DNA from: Flavobacterium microcysteis
GTDB lineage: Bacteria; Bacteroidota; Bacteroidia; Flavobacteriales; Flavobacteriaceae
DNA length: 64,000 bases
Direction of reading: 5' to 3'
NCBI RefSeq assembly: GCF_006385255.1
Contig: NZ_VFJE01000056.1
Location: 496,001-560,000, forward strand
The notes below the pieces were generated by a model that worked only from the letters and a program-made list of their open reading frames with translations, was not told the DNA's origin and did not search any database. Below are positions 26,572-34,701 of the stretch, piece by piece (positions within the stretch are counted from its first letter, which is position 1; each line of letters begins with the position of its first letter). The translations under genes and the position numbers were made by a program.

Positions 26572-29500
26572 ATTCTTTTATGTTGTCAAATTCGGGTCTG
26601 TGTTTCTTTTCTCTAGACCACATAAAATAGATAGCAGGAATAACAAATAATGTCAATACCAACGAGAATAAAGTTCCTCCTACAATAACAACTCCCATTC
26701 CGATACGGCTGGTTGAAGCTGCTCCTAATGACAATGCAATTGGAAGAGCACCCAAAGCAATCGCCAAACTAGTCATCAAAATAGGACGTAAGCGTGATTC
26801 TGCTGCTTCCATGATCGCTTCCATTTTGTTTTTGCCCTGTTCCCGGAGCTGATTCGCAAATTCCACGATCAGAATTCCGTTCTTCGTCACCAGTCCGATA
26901 AGCATGATGGTTCCAATCTGGCTGAAAATATTCCAAGTCTGGCCAAATAACCAAAGCGAGAATAAAGCCCCGGCAACCGCCATAGGAACTGTCAGGATAA
27001 TAATAAACGGATCAATAAAACTTTCAAACTGTGCGGCCAAAATCAAATAAATAAGCAATAATGCTAATCCAAAAGCAAAAGCAGTGTTGGAATTACTTTC
27101 TACGAAATCGCGCGATTCACCGCCAAGATCGGTTGTAAAGGTTTCGTCCAGGACTTTGCTTTTGATACGCTCCATAGCATCAATACCGTCACTGATACTT
27201 TTTCCTGGAGCAAGTCCGGCAGAAACCGTAGCAGACATATAACGGTTGTTATGGTACAATTGTGGCGGGCTGCTTTCTTCTTCAATAGTAACAAGGTTAT
27301 CCAGCTGGATTAATTCTCCGGCCGAATTCTTAACGAAAATAGAAGTAAGGTCGATAGGTGCCTCACGGTCTTTTTTGTCAAATTGTCCCATTACCTGATA
27401 CTGCTTTCCGTTCATCATATAATAACCAAAACGCTGGCCGCTCAAAGAAAGCTGTAACGTTTGGGCAATGTCAATTACAGAAACACCTAAACTTTGTGCT
27501 TTTTCCCTGTCGATAGTCACATAAATTTCAGGTTTGTTGAATTTCAGGTTAACATCAGTAATAGAAAAAGTAGGGTCTTGCGCAGCTTCATCCATGAATT
27601 GTGGAATCTTTTCCCTAAGTTTTTCAAAATTTTGTGCCTGAATAATATACTGTATTGGCAGACCACCACGTCGGTTTACGGCAATAGTAGGCTGTTCCGA
27701 TACTGAAACCTTGGCTTCAGCATATTTTTTTGTCCATTTGGTAAGGTCTTCGGCTATTTCTTTTTGCGAACGTTTTCTTTCGTCAGGTTCTACTAAAGCA
27801 ATCCTGGCTCGACCACTGTTTACTGATGCCGATCCAAATCCAGGAGAAGTAATAACCAAACTCACTTTTTTCTCAGGAATCGAATCGTTGATTAAATCGG
27901 ATAATTCGGTCATGAAACGATCCATATAGTCATAGGATGCTCCTTCTGGTGCGGTAACGTTGACACCAATAAAACTTCTGTCGTCATAAGGAGCGGTTTC
28001 TTTTTGCAGCGTACTGAAAAACAAAGCAATCAAACCGATACAGATAATAAGGATAGGGAAACTCAGCCACTTGCGTTTCATAAATCGGCCTAAAGCTCCG
28101 GCATAACCTGAGTTAAGTTTTAAAAAGTAAGTTTCACTCCAATTATAGAATTTAGATCTTTTCTGTTCGCCACCTTTCATCAAATAAGCATTCAACATTG
28201 GTGTCAATGTCAAGGATACGAAGGCTGAAATCAAAACGGCTGCGCCAATTACCACACCAAATTCCCGGAAAAGCCGTCCTACGAAACCTTCAAGAAATAT
28301 TACAGGAAGGAATACAGCAGCAAGCGTAATCGAGATGGAGATAACGGCAAAGAAAATCTCATTGGATCCTTTGATGGCCGCTTCAATTGGACTCATTCCT
28401 TCTTCGACTTTCTTAAAGATATTTTCAGTAACGACAATACCATCGTCAACTACCAAACCTGTAGCAAGAACAATTGCAAGTAGAGTAAGTACGTTTACCG
28501 AGAATCCAAAAAGCCACATGATAAAAAAAGTAGCAATCAAGGAAACCGGAATATCAATCAGCGGACGGAAAGCGATGGCCCAATTTCTAAAAAATAAATA
28601 GATGATAAGGACTACCAGTACGATAGCAATCAATAAGGTTTCTGCTACTTCTACCACCGCTTTTTTTACAAATACGGTATTGTCAATAGCAATGTTTAAT
28701 TTGAAATCTTTTGGAAGATCTCTTTTTAATTGGTCGTATTGAATGTAAAACGCTTTTGCGATATCCAGATAATTGGTTCCTGGTTGTGGAATAATTGCCA
28801 TCCCGACCATTTCCTGTCCGGAATCGCTCATTTTAGTTTCCAGGTTTTCGGCTTCTAATGAGGCATTTCCAATATCACTAAAACGCACTATTTTTTCTCC
28901 TTGAGCAAGGATAATAATATTGTTGAATTCTTCTTCGGTAGAAAGATTTCCAACTGTCTTAACGGTCAATTCAGTATTGGCACCGGTTAATTTTCCAGAT
29001 GGTAATTCTACGTTTTGGCTTGCCAGGGCAGTCCTTACATCAGAAACGGTTACGCCATAAGAGGACATCTTGACCGGATCCATCCATAGACGCATTGCAT
29101 ATTTTCGCTGTCCCCAGATTTGTACGCTACTGACACCCGGAATGGTTTGTAGTCGTTGAGAAATGACATTGTCTGCATAATCTGAAAGCTCCAAAACGTT
29201 TTTGTTATCACTCTGTACCGTCATCGTAATGATAGGCTCAGAATCGGCATCTGCTTTTGAAACTACCGGCGGAGCGTCAATATCTTGGGGAAGACTTCGT
29301 ATGGCCTGTGACACTTTATCACGTACATCGTTGGCTGCTTCTTCTAAATTTTTATCAAGATTAAACTCAATGGTGATGTTGCTACTTCCTTGATTACTAG
29401 AAGAAGTAATGTTTCGAATACCGTCAATCGAGTTGATGGCTTTTTCTAAGGGTTCTGTAATCTGCGACTCAATAATGTCGGCATTTGCTCCTGTATAGCT

Positions 29501-29647
29501 CGTTCTTACGGAAATCTGTGCCGGATCAATAGAAGGGAATTCTCGAACGCCCAGATAAGTATAGCCGATGATTCCAAAAAGAATCAGCATCAGATTCAAG
29601 ACAATCGTCAGAACCGGCCTTTTTATACTAGTGGTGGATAAACTCAT
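26558..29647 (-). CDS. RND multidrug efflux pump, HAE1 family inner-membrane subunit
   Basis: A 1029-residue AcrB/MexF-like transporter with 12 membrane helices and two large periplasmic loops. The start LSTTSIKRPVLTIVLN is typical, TM4 carries the proton-relay aspartates Asp401-Asp402 (GLVVDDGIVVTEN), and TM10 has IGLVTKNGILIVEF with the conserved lysine. It exports hydrophobic compounds using the proton gradient. It sits between the adaptor (6-bp gap) and TolC genes, so the operon encodes a full tripartite pump. Confidence 0.95.
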   Translation of the reverse strand: MSLSTTSIKRPVLTIVLNLMLILFGIIGYTYLGVREFPSIDPAQISVRTSYTGANADIIESQITEPLEKAINSIDGIRNITSSSNQGSSNITIEFNLDKNLEEAANDVRDKVSQAIRSLPQDIDAPPVVSKADADSEPIITMTVQSDNKNVLELSDYADNVISQRLQTIPGVSSVQIWGQRKYAMRLWMDPVKMSSYGVTVSDVRTALASQNVELPSGKLTGANTELTVKTVGNLSTEEEFNNIIILAQGEKIVRFSDIGNASLEAENLETKMSDSGQEMVGMAIIPQPGTNYLDIAKAFYIQYDQLKRDLPKDFKLNIAIDNTVFVKKAVVEVAETLLIAIVLVVLIIYLFFRNWAIAFRPLIDIPVSLIATFFIMWLFGFSVNVLTLLAIVLATGLVVDDGIVVTENIFKKVEEGMSPIEAAIKGSNEIFFAVISISITLAAVFLPVIFLEGFVGRLFREFGVVIGAAVLISAFVSLTLTPMLNAYLMKGGEQKRSKFYNWSETYFLKLNSGYAGALGRFMKRKWLSFPILIICIGLIALFFSTLQKETAPYDDRSFIGVNVTAPEGASYDYMDRFMTELSDLINDSIPEKKVSLVITSPGFGSASVNSGRARIALVEPDERKRSQKEIAEDLTKWTKKYAEAKVSVSEQPTIAVNRRGGLPIQYIIQAQNFEKLREKIPQFMDEAAQDPTFSITDVNLKFNKPEIYVTIDREKAQSLGVSVIDIAQTLQLSLSGQRFGYYMMNGKQYQVMGQFDKKDREAPIDLTSIFVKNSAGELIQLDNLVTIEEESSPPQLYHNNRYMSATVSAGLAPGKSISDGIDAMERIKSKVLDETFTTDLGGESRDFVESNSNTAFAFGLALLLIYLILAAQFESFIDPFIIILTVPMAVAGALFSLWLFGQTWNIFSQIGTIMLIGLVTKNGILIVEFANQLREQGKNKMEAIMEAAESRLRPILMTSLAIALGALPIALSLGAASTSRIGMGVVIVGGTLFSLVLTLFVIPAIYFMWSREKKHRPEFDNIKEYEKE

Positions 29648-29653
29648 CGGGTA

Positions 29654-30715
29654 TTAGTTTTTTATTTGGACTTTGACAGGCATTCCGTCTTTCAAGGTCA
29701 TTACACCAGTAGTCAGTATGGTATCTCCTGCTTTAATACCGGAAGTAATCAGTATATCTTTATCAGTTCGTGCTCCTGTTTTTACAATTACTTCTTTCGC
29801 TTTTCCATTTTGAGAGGTAAACAGTTTTTTTCCATTTTGGATAGGAATCAATGCCTGCGTTGGAACCAGCAACGCATCTGGAATATTATCTAAAGGAAGT
29901 ATTACATTGGCAAAAGTTCCAGGGAAAAGTTTACCTTCAGGATTTTCAGCAATGGCTCTAAGTTTTAGTGTTCGGGTAGCTACTTCAATTTCAGGTTCAA
30001 TAGCATAAATCTTCGCTTTGAATTTTTCTTGTGAACCGGCAGTCGTAAATGTAAACTCGCCGTTGACTTTCATTTGCGAGGCATATTTTTCAGGAATAGA
30101 AAAAGTAATTTTCAATCGGCTTGTGTTTACCAGTTTTGCAATTACCGTGGTAGGCGTAACATAGGTTCCTTCAGAAATTGAACGGAGTCCTATTTTTCCT
30201 GAAAAAGGCGCACGTACCGTAGTTTTTGCAATTTGGGCGCTTATAAGTTGAGATTGTGCTTTGGCTGATTTGAAATCGGCACTGGCAATGTCATATTCTT
30301 CCTGGCTGATCGCTTCTTTTTGTAAAAGCAACTTTGCTCTTCGTTCGTTTTCAGAAGCCAATCCTTGTGCAGTTTTAGCTTGTGCCAGTTGCGCTCGTAA
30401 TTCGATATCGTTTACTTTAAAAAGAACTTGTCCTTTTGAGACTGCTGTACCTTCGCTAAAATTGATGCTTTCCACAATCCCGGAAACTTCACTGCGTATA
30501 TCAACTTGCTCATTGGCCTCAATAGAGCCGGAAAGCGAAAGTACATCCGCAAAATTTCGAGGCTGTACAACTACGCCGCTTACTAGTGATGGCTTTTTAT
30601 TTCCTTGCCCTTTTCCGTTTTCTGATTCTGATTTTTTATTATTGATGATCCGATAAGCAATCATACCGCCAATACCAAGAAGCAGGATCGCATAAACTAG
30701 ATGTTTTATTTTCAT
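29654..30715 (-). CDS. RND periplasmic adaptor (membrane fusion protein)
   Basis: A 353-residue adaptor with an N-terminal anchor helix (about 4-21), lipoyl halves around SGSIEANEQVDIRSEVSG and VRAPFSGKIGLRSISEG, a short coiled coil and a beta-barrel/MP domain near LFPGTFANVILPL. It is the first gene of the adaptor-RND-TolC operon and links the inner-membrane pump to the TolC channel. No lipobox cysteine is present, so it is probably held by the helix. Confidence 0.93.
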   Translation of the reverse strand: MKIKHLVYAILLLGIGGMIAYRIINNKKSESENGKGQGNKKPSLVSGVVVQPRNFADVLSLSGSIEANEQVDIRSEVSGIVESINFSEGTAVSKGQVLFKVNDIELRAQLAQAKTAQGLASENERRAKLLLQKEAISQEEYDIASADFKSAKAQSQLISAQIAKTTVRAPFSGKIGLRSISEGTYVTPTTVIAKLVNTSRLKITFSIPEKYASQMKVNGEFTFTTAGSQEKFKAKIYAIEPEIEVATRTLKLRAIAENPEGKLFPGTFANVILPLDNIPDALLVPTQALIPIQNGKKLFTSQNGKAKEVIVKTGARTDKDILITSGIKAGDTILTTGVMTLKDGMPVKVQIKN

Positions 30716-30754
30716 GAGAAAAGGGAGTTTATAATTTTATAAGTTAAGAAAAGA

Positions 30755-30780
30755 CCGTAATACGGCACCGAACAAAACTA
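30755..30780 (-). promoter_or_regulatory. Promoter and possible operator of the RND efflux operon
   Basis: Minus-strand TAGTTTTG (30773-30780) matches the -7 consensus. The 11-bp palindrome CCGTAATACGG (30755-30765) lies just downstream, about where transcription should start, a position suited to a repressor. No TetR-like gene is adjacent. Confidence 0.4.
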
Positions 30781-30905
30781 AATTTTATTCTTTAATCGGA
30801 TGACTTTCTTTACTATACTTTAACATTTTTTATACATTCTTAAAGTTAGACTGCAAAACGGAGCGAAAGTTAAATTAAGATGCGTTTTATCGATTTTATT
30901 TTTTT

Positions 30906-30934
30906 TTAGCTAATTACTTTTCTATATTAGCTAA
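30906..30934. promoter_or_regulatory. Paired TTAGCTAA palindromes
   Basis: The palindrome TTAGCTAA occurs at 30906-30913 and 30927-30934, exactly 21 bp apart (two helical turns). It lies between the divergent RND operon and GAF-protein gene. This spacing fits cooperative protein binding, but the two copies could also pair as a hairpin in RNA. Confidence 0.35.
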
Positions 30935-30959
30935 GTAGTAAATTTAAAACCGAATCCCA

Positions 30960-30979
30960 AAAAGCAGTTCGCTGTTTTT
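30960..30979 (+). ncRNA. UUCG-tetraloop hairpin (candidate 3' end of a small RNA)
   Basis: An 8-bp stem (AAAAGCAG with CTGTTTTT, one G-T pair) closed by a TTCG loop and ending in a T-run. It has the form of an intrinsic terminator on the plus strand, but no plus-strand gene precedes it: the spacer starts at the divergent RND operon. It may end a short untranslated transcript. No good start site for such an RNA could be assigned. Confidence 0.3.
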
Positions 30980-31018
30980 CAAAATAAATAGTATTTAGTT
31001 TTTAGATTTTTATTTGAG

Positions 31019-31048
31019 AAAGCTGTCATTTTTAATGATGGCTTTTTT
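31019..31048 (+). terminator. Second orphan terminator-like hairpin
   Basis: Stem AGCTGTCATT (31021-31030) with AATGATGGCT (31034-31043), containing two G-T pairs, followed by TTTTTT. Like the hairpin at 30960-30979, it is on the plus strand with no coding gene in front and ends just before the promoter of the GAF gene. Confidence 0.45.
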
Positions 31049-31061
31049 GTTTTCTTTTGGA

Positions 31062-31090
31062 TTTGCGAATCTTTTATTTTCGTAAATTTG
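31062..31090 (+). promoter_or_regulatory. Promoter of the GAF-domain gene
   Basis: TTTG at 31062-31065, a 17-bp spacer, and TAAATTTG at 31083-31090: a full match to the Bacteroidota TTTG/TAnnTTTG promoter. It lies 23 bp before the ATG at 31114 and rules out an upstream TTG start at 31057. Confidence 0.7.
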
Positions 31091-31113
31091 CCTACAATTT
31101 GAATCCTCAAAAT

Positions 31114-33486
31114 ATGAAGCATATTCTCGATAATCTCAGTCCTTTTAAAGTCAAGATTTCTTTTGCGAAAGTTATTGAGGTTTTGGAAGAAATAGCAGGT
31201 TCAGATGTAGATTATCGTGCGGCCTACGCTAAAGGATTGTTGAAAGAAATAGAGCCTTATCCAGAATTGAGAGATGGCATTGAATCCTATCAACAAATCG
31301 AAAAGCACTATGAGCGTATCAAGTATCTTTTGGCCGATCTGTTTCCTACTGCTTTGACGAATAATGAAATCAAGGCTGTAGCCGTTCCGTTTGATAATTA
31401 TATTTTTAATACAACGGAAAGGCTTAACAAGATTATCAAGGAAGCCGGTGAAGATTTTGATATTATGATTAGGGATTTTGATGAGCATCCATTTTATGTC
31501 ATGAATTGCTGCATTATCCTGAATGCTTATTATGGCTGTAAAATTGATTTTGGTACGCCTATTTTTTATGATATTCCAAATGCGGATGGTGTCATAAAAC
31601 ATTACAGAATTCTTTATAATGCCGATTTTCTGGAAATATTCCCAACAGAAAAATCAGTTGCACTTACCCAGGAAGACATCAATTTGCTAATTGATAATTA
31701 TGACGATTTGGCGCTTTGGAAGGAGAAATTTCCTCCACAAAGCTGGATACTGAAGGGTTTTGTGATTATGACCCTTTATGATAATTCGGTTGAAAGCGCT
31801 ATTTCTAACTTGAAAAGTAATCTTCTGAGCAATAATCAAGATTCAGAATTCAAGAAAGAAACAATAGAAAACATCTTTCGTTCCATATATAGAATTCCAG
31901 ACCTTAGAACGGGTTTTGCGGCATTTAGCAGCGATTTTTCCCGATTGAAGAAAGCAGATTTTGATGAGGAAATGCACAGCTTTTTGCTGGAAGGTTTAGA
32001 AGATGATTGCCGTCATGCTTTAGGTGAATGTTCATTGGAAACTTTGATTGGGCAAAAAAAATACTTCATTATTTCAGATGTAAAAGAATTCCTGATTACG
32101 AACCCTGAAGAAAAAGGACTGGCAGAACACTTGCTTGCGCAGAATGTGCAAAGTTGCATTTTTGCTCCCCTCGTTAAGGACGAGAAACTTTTGGGTATTG
32201 TGGAACTCGTGTCTTCGGAGCCTAAGCTGTTAAACAGCATTAATGCTAATAAGCTGGATTTGGTCATGCCTTTTCTGGTAGATACTATTGATAGGTATTT
32301 CTCAGACATGCAAAATCAGATTGATGCGATAATTCAAAAAGAATATACGGCTATCCATCCAAGCGTTTACTGGAAATTCAGGGAAGAAGCTTCCTTGCAT
32401 ACTACCGACAAAAATGCAAGGGATTTGCCTTTTAAAGAAATTGTATTTAAAGAAGTATATCCGTTATACGGACAAATTGATATCAAAGGATCTTCTGTAG
32501 CCCGAAACGAGGCTATTGAAAAAGACCTTACGGTGCAGATCGAAAGGCTTCTCAGATTACTTCGTTTTGTTAGCGATAACCTGAAACTTCCGGTAATTTA
32601 CCAGAATGTTTTTGAACTGGAAGATTTAGAAAAACAACTGAAAGAATCTTTAAAAGCAGACACTGAGTCGCTTATCCAAAGTTATGTGCTAAACGAGGTG
32701 CATCCGATGTTGCGTCATTTTAAAGATTCCAATGAAGTGGTTCGTGCAAAAGTTGAGACCTATTTTAAATCGTTAGACCCTAAAATAATGATGGTCTATG
32801 ATGCAAGGAAAGATTTTGACCAGACGCTTTCATTAATCAATAAAAAAATGGCCTTTTTGCTTGATAAAAAGCAAGAAGAAGCCCAGTCGTTTTTCCCGCA
32901 TTATTACGAGCGTTTTAAGACGGATGGAGTAGAACACAATCTTTATATAGGTGCTTCTATTGCACCGCAGCTGTCATTTAGCCATGTTTATTTAAGCAAT
33001 TTGCGTTTATGGCAACTTCAGGCATTGTGTGAGATGGAAAACGAATATTACCACATGCGCCCTTCGCTTCCATATGATTTGGATGTGACTTCGCTTATTC
33101 TTGTTTTCAGTACGCCAATTTCGATACGATTCAGAATGGATGAAAAACGTTTTGATGTTGATGGAACTTATAATGCCCGTTATGAAGTAGTCAAAAAAAG
33201 AATCGACAAATCGAACATAAAAGGAACGGAAGAAAGAATTACTCAAAAAGGCAAGATTACGATCGTTTATTCACAACATCAGGAAGAAGTAGAATACAGA
33301 AGATATATTAGCTTGCTACAACATAAAAATAAACTGGGTGCTATCGAAACTTTTGAAGTGGAAGACCTTCAAGGTGTTACCGGGCTAAAAGCCCTGCGTG
33401 TGGAAATTCTGTACAGTAAGTCTGACGAATCTGAAAATGGTTATACCTATCAGGATTTGGTAAAAGAGTTGTCTATTAAGAATTAA
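31114..33486 (+). CDS. GAF-domain-containing protein
   Basis: About 790 residues, cytoplasmic, without signal peptide or membrane helix. The central part (about 280-400) resembles a GAF sensor domain (a stretch reading CIFAPLVKDEKLLGIVEL); long helical regions flank it and there is no output domain such as kinase or cyclase. This large protein is conserved in Flavobacteria but has no known role. The start at ATG 31114 is fixed by the promoter just upstream. Its last codons overlap the end of the convergent HD/DUF5706 gene by 4 bp. Confidence 0.75.
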   Translation: MKHILDNLSPFKVKISFAKVIEVLEEIAGSDVDYRAAYAKGLLKEIEPYPELRDGIESYQQIEKHYERIKYLLADLFPTALTNNEIKAVAVPFDNYIFNTTERLNKIIKEAGEDFDIMIRDFDEHPFYVMNCCIILNAYYGCKIDFGTPIFYDIPNADGVIKHYRILYNADFLEIFPTEKSVALTQEDINLLIDNYDDLALWKEKFPPQSWILKGFVIMTLYDNSVESAISNLKSNLLSNNQDSEFKKETIENIFRSIYRIPDLRTGFAAFSSDFSRLKKADFDEEMHSFLLEGLEDDCRHALGECSLETLIGQKKYFIISDVKEFLITNPEEKGLAEHLLAQNVQSCIFAPLVKDEKLLGIVELVSSEPKLLNSINANKLDLVMPFLVDTIDRYFSDMQNQIDAIIQKEYTAIHPSVYWKFREEASLHTTDKNARDLPFKEIVFKEVYPLYGQIDIKGSSVARNEAIEKDLTVQIERLLRLLRFVSDNLKLPVIYQNVFELEDLEKQLKESLKADTESLIQSYVLNEVHPMLRHFKDSNEVVRAKVETYFKSLDPKIMMVYDARKDFDQTLSLINKKMAFLLDKKQEEAQSFFPHYYERFKTDGVEHNLYIGASIAPQLSFSHVYLSNLRLWQLQALCEMENEYYHMRPSLPYDLDVTSLILVFSTPISIRFRMDEKRFDVDGTYNARYEVVKKRIDKSNIKGTEERITQKGKITIVYSQHQEEVEYRRYISLLQHKNKLGAIETFEVEDLQGVTGLKALRVEILYSKSDESENGYTYQDLVKELSIKN

Positions 33487-34667
33487 ACGGTCTTAAAGGC
33501 CCATACAAAAGCAATTACGGAAGCAATAATACCAAACATAAATACGGTATAAGTAATGCGCAATAGCTTGTATTTTCGGTTCAGGACTAATCCCAGATAA
33601 TACAAATCCTTAATCATAGAATTGTAAAGATATTCCCTGTCTTTCATCAGCACATTCATGGCCCATTGGTATTCGTCCAAAGGCATTTTGTGGAAATTTC
33701 CAAAAAACAGAAGATTCACTTTTTTCTCCTCGATATCTTTTCGGGTAAAAAGGCCGCTTGTTACTTTTGGTCGTGTAGAAAGTATGGCGAAAATGATAGA
33801 AATAACACTAAACATCAACATCACGAAGGTTGGAACAATCAAGTGTGCGTTTGTCGGGCTATCCAGTTTAGGGATTAAAGTTGACAAGGCAATCGAAATG
33901 ATGATTGCATTAACAGAAAGAAGAATGTTGGCTTTACTATCCGCAATCTGGCTGAGTTTGGTGTGATTGTTCAGCGTCACACGAAACATAGTATCGATGC
34001 CTCTTTCGGGAGTTTCAAACCGTTCCAGCTTTTTTTTGTTCAGAGCATCTTTTGTTTTTTCCTTTTTTCCTTTTTCCCAATCCGTAATTTTATCTTGCAA
34101 TTCAGAAAGATTCAGGTCCTTTTGAGGCTGCCAGTTCGTTTTGGCGGAATCGGTATAAAAACGATGGTATTTTAAAAAGACAGTCCTGTTTTCTTTAGCC
34201 CATTCTAAATTGGAATATTCTTTATGAGCTACAATTTTCCATTCCTGGCGCAGCAACTCTGCAAAATTAGAATATTCTTTGTGTCCAAAATGAGAACAGT
34301 CCGCATCACGGATAATCATTTCCAAATGGTTTTCCGGTGAGCGTTTGAGTTCGGTAGCTATTATGAGTGCTTTAACTTTAGAAGTCTTATTATCTGGATA
34401 TTCGTTTTCTTTAAGAAAATCCGCTGCAATCTGAGCTCCTTTTTCTTCGTGTTGTTCCGCTCCGCTAATATATCCGGCATCGTGAAACCAGGCCGCAATT
34501 TCAAGAATTTCTGCCTCTTCTTCAGAAACTTTTTCCCCTTTAATCAATAGGCGTACACTGTCAACAACCCTTAAAGTATGATTAAAATTATGGTAAATAT
34601 AATCGGAAGATAAGTTATCTTTGAATAATTGAAATATAAAATTTTCAGCCTTTTGAAGAATATTCAT
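33483..34667 (-). CDS. HD phosphohydrolase fused to a Pycsar-effector-like membrane domain (DUF5706)
   Basis: A 394-residue two-domain protein. The N-terminal HD domain has His30 (FNHTLRVVD), His62-Asp63 (AAWFHDAGY) and Asp121/Asp123 (IIRDADCSH), a complete metal-binding set for a nucleotide phosphohydrolase. Residues about 227-390 match the DUF5706/PycTM domain: DSKANILLSVNA followed by two close helices (248-264, 275-297), a DREYLYNSMIKDLYYLG segment and a last helix (371-391). In Pycsar defence, PycTM proteins damage the membrane after sensing cCMP or cUMP. No cyclase gene is next to it. It is divergent from the phosphoesterase gene, with 34 bp between the start codons. Confidence 0.82.
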   Translation of the reverse strand: MNILQKAENFIFQLFKDNLSSDYIYHNFNHTLRVVDSVRLLIKGEKVSEEEAEILEIAAWFHDAGYISGAEQHEEKGAQIAADFLKENEYPDNKTSKVKALIIATELKRSPENHLEMIIRDADCSHFGHKEYSNFAELLRQEWKIVAHKEYSNLEWAKENRTVFLKYHRFYTDSAKTNWQPQKDLNLSELQDKITDWEKGKKEKTKDALNKKKLERFETPERGIDTMFRVTLNNHTKLSQIADSKANILLSVNAIIISIALSTLIPKLDSPTNAHLIVPTFVMLMFSVISIIFAILSTRPKVTSGLFTRKDIEEKKVNLLFFGNFHKMPLDEYQWAMNVLMKDREYLYNSMIKDLYYLGLVLNRKYKLLRITYTVFMFGIIASVIAFVWAFKTV

Positions 34668-34701
34668 ATCAAATAAATTGAATTAAAACCACTACCAAAT
34701 T

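Noticed and set aside
33483..34667. A complete Pycsar defence system
   Set aside because: Only the effector-like domain is present; neither neighbour (GAF protein, phosphoesterase) has a uridylate/cytidylate cyclase domain.
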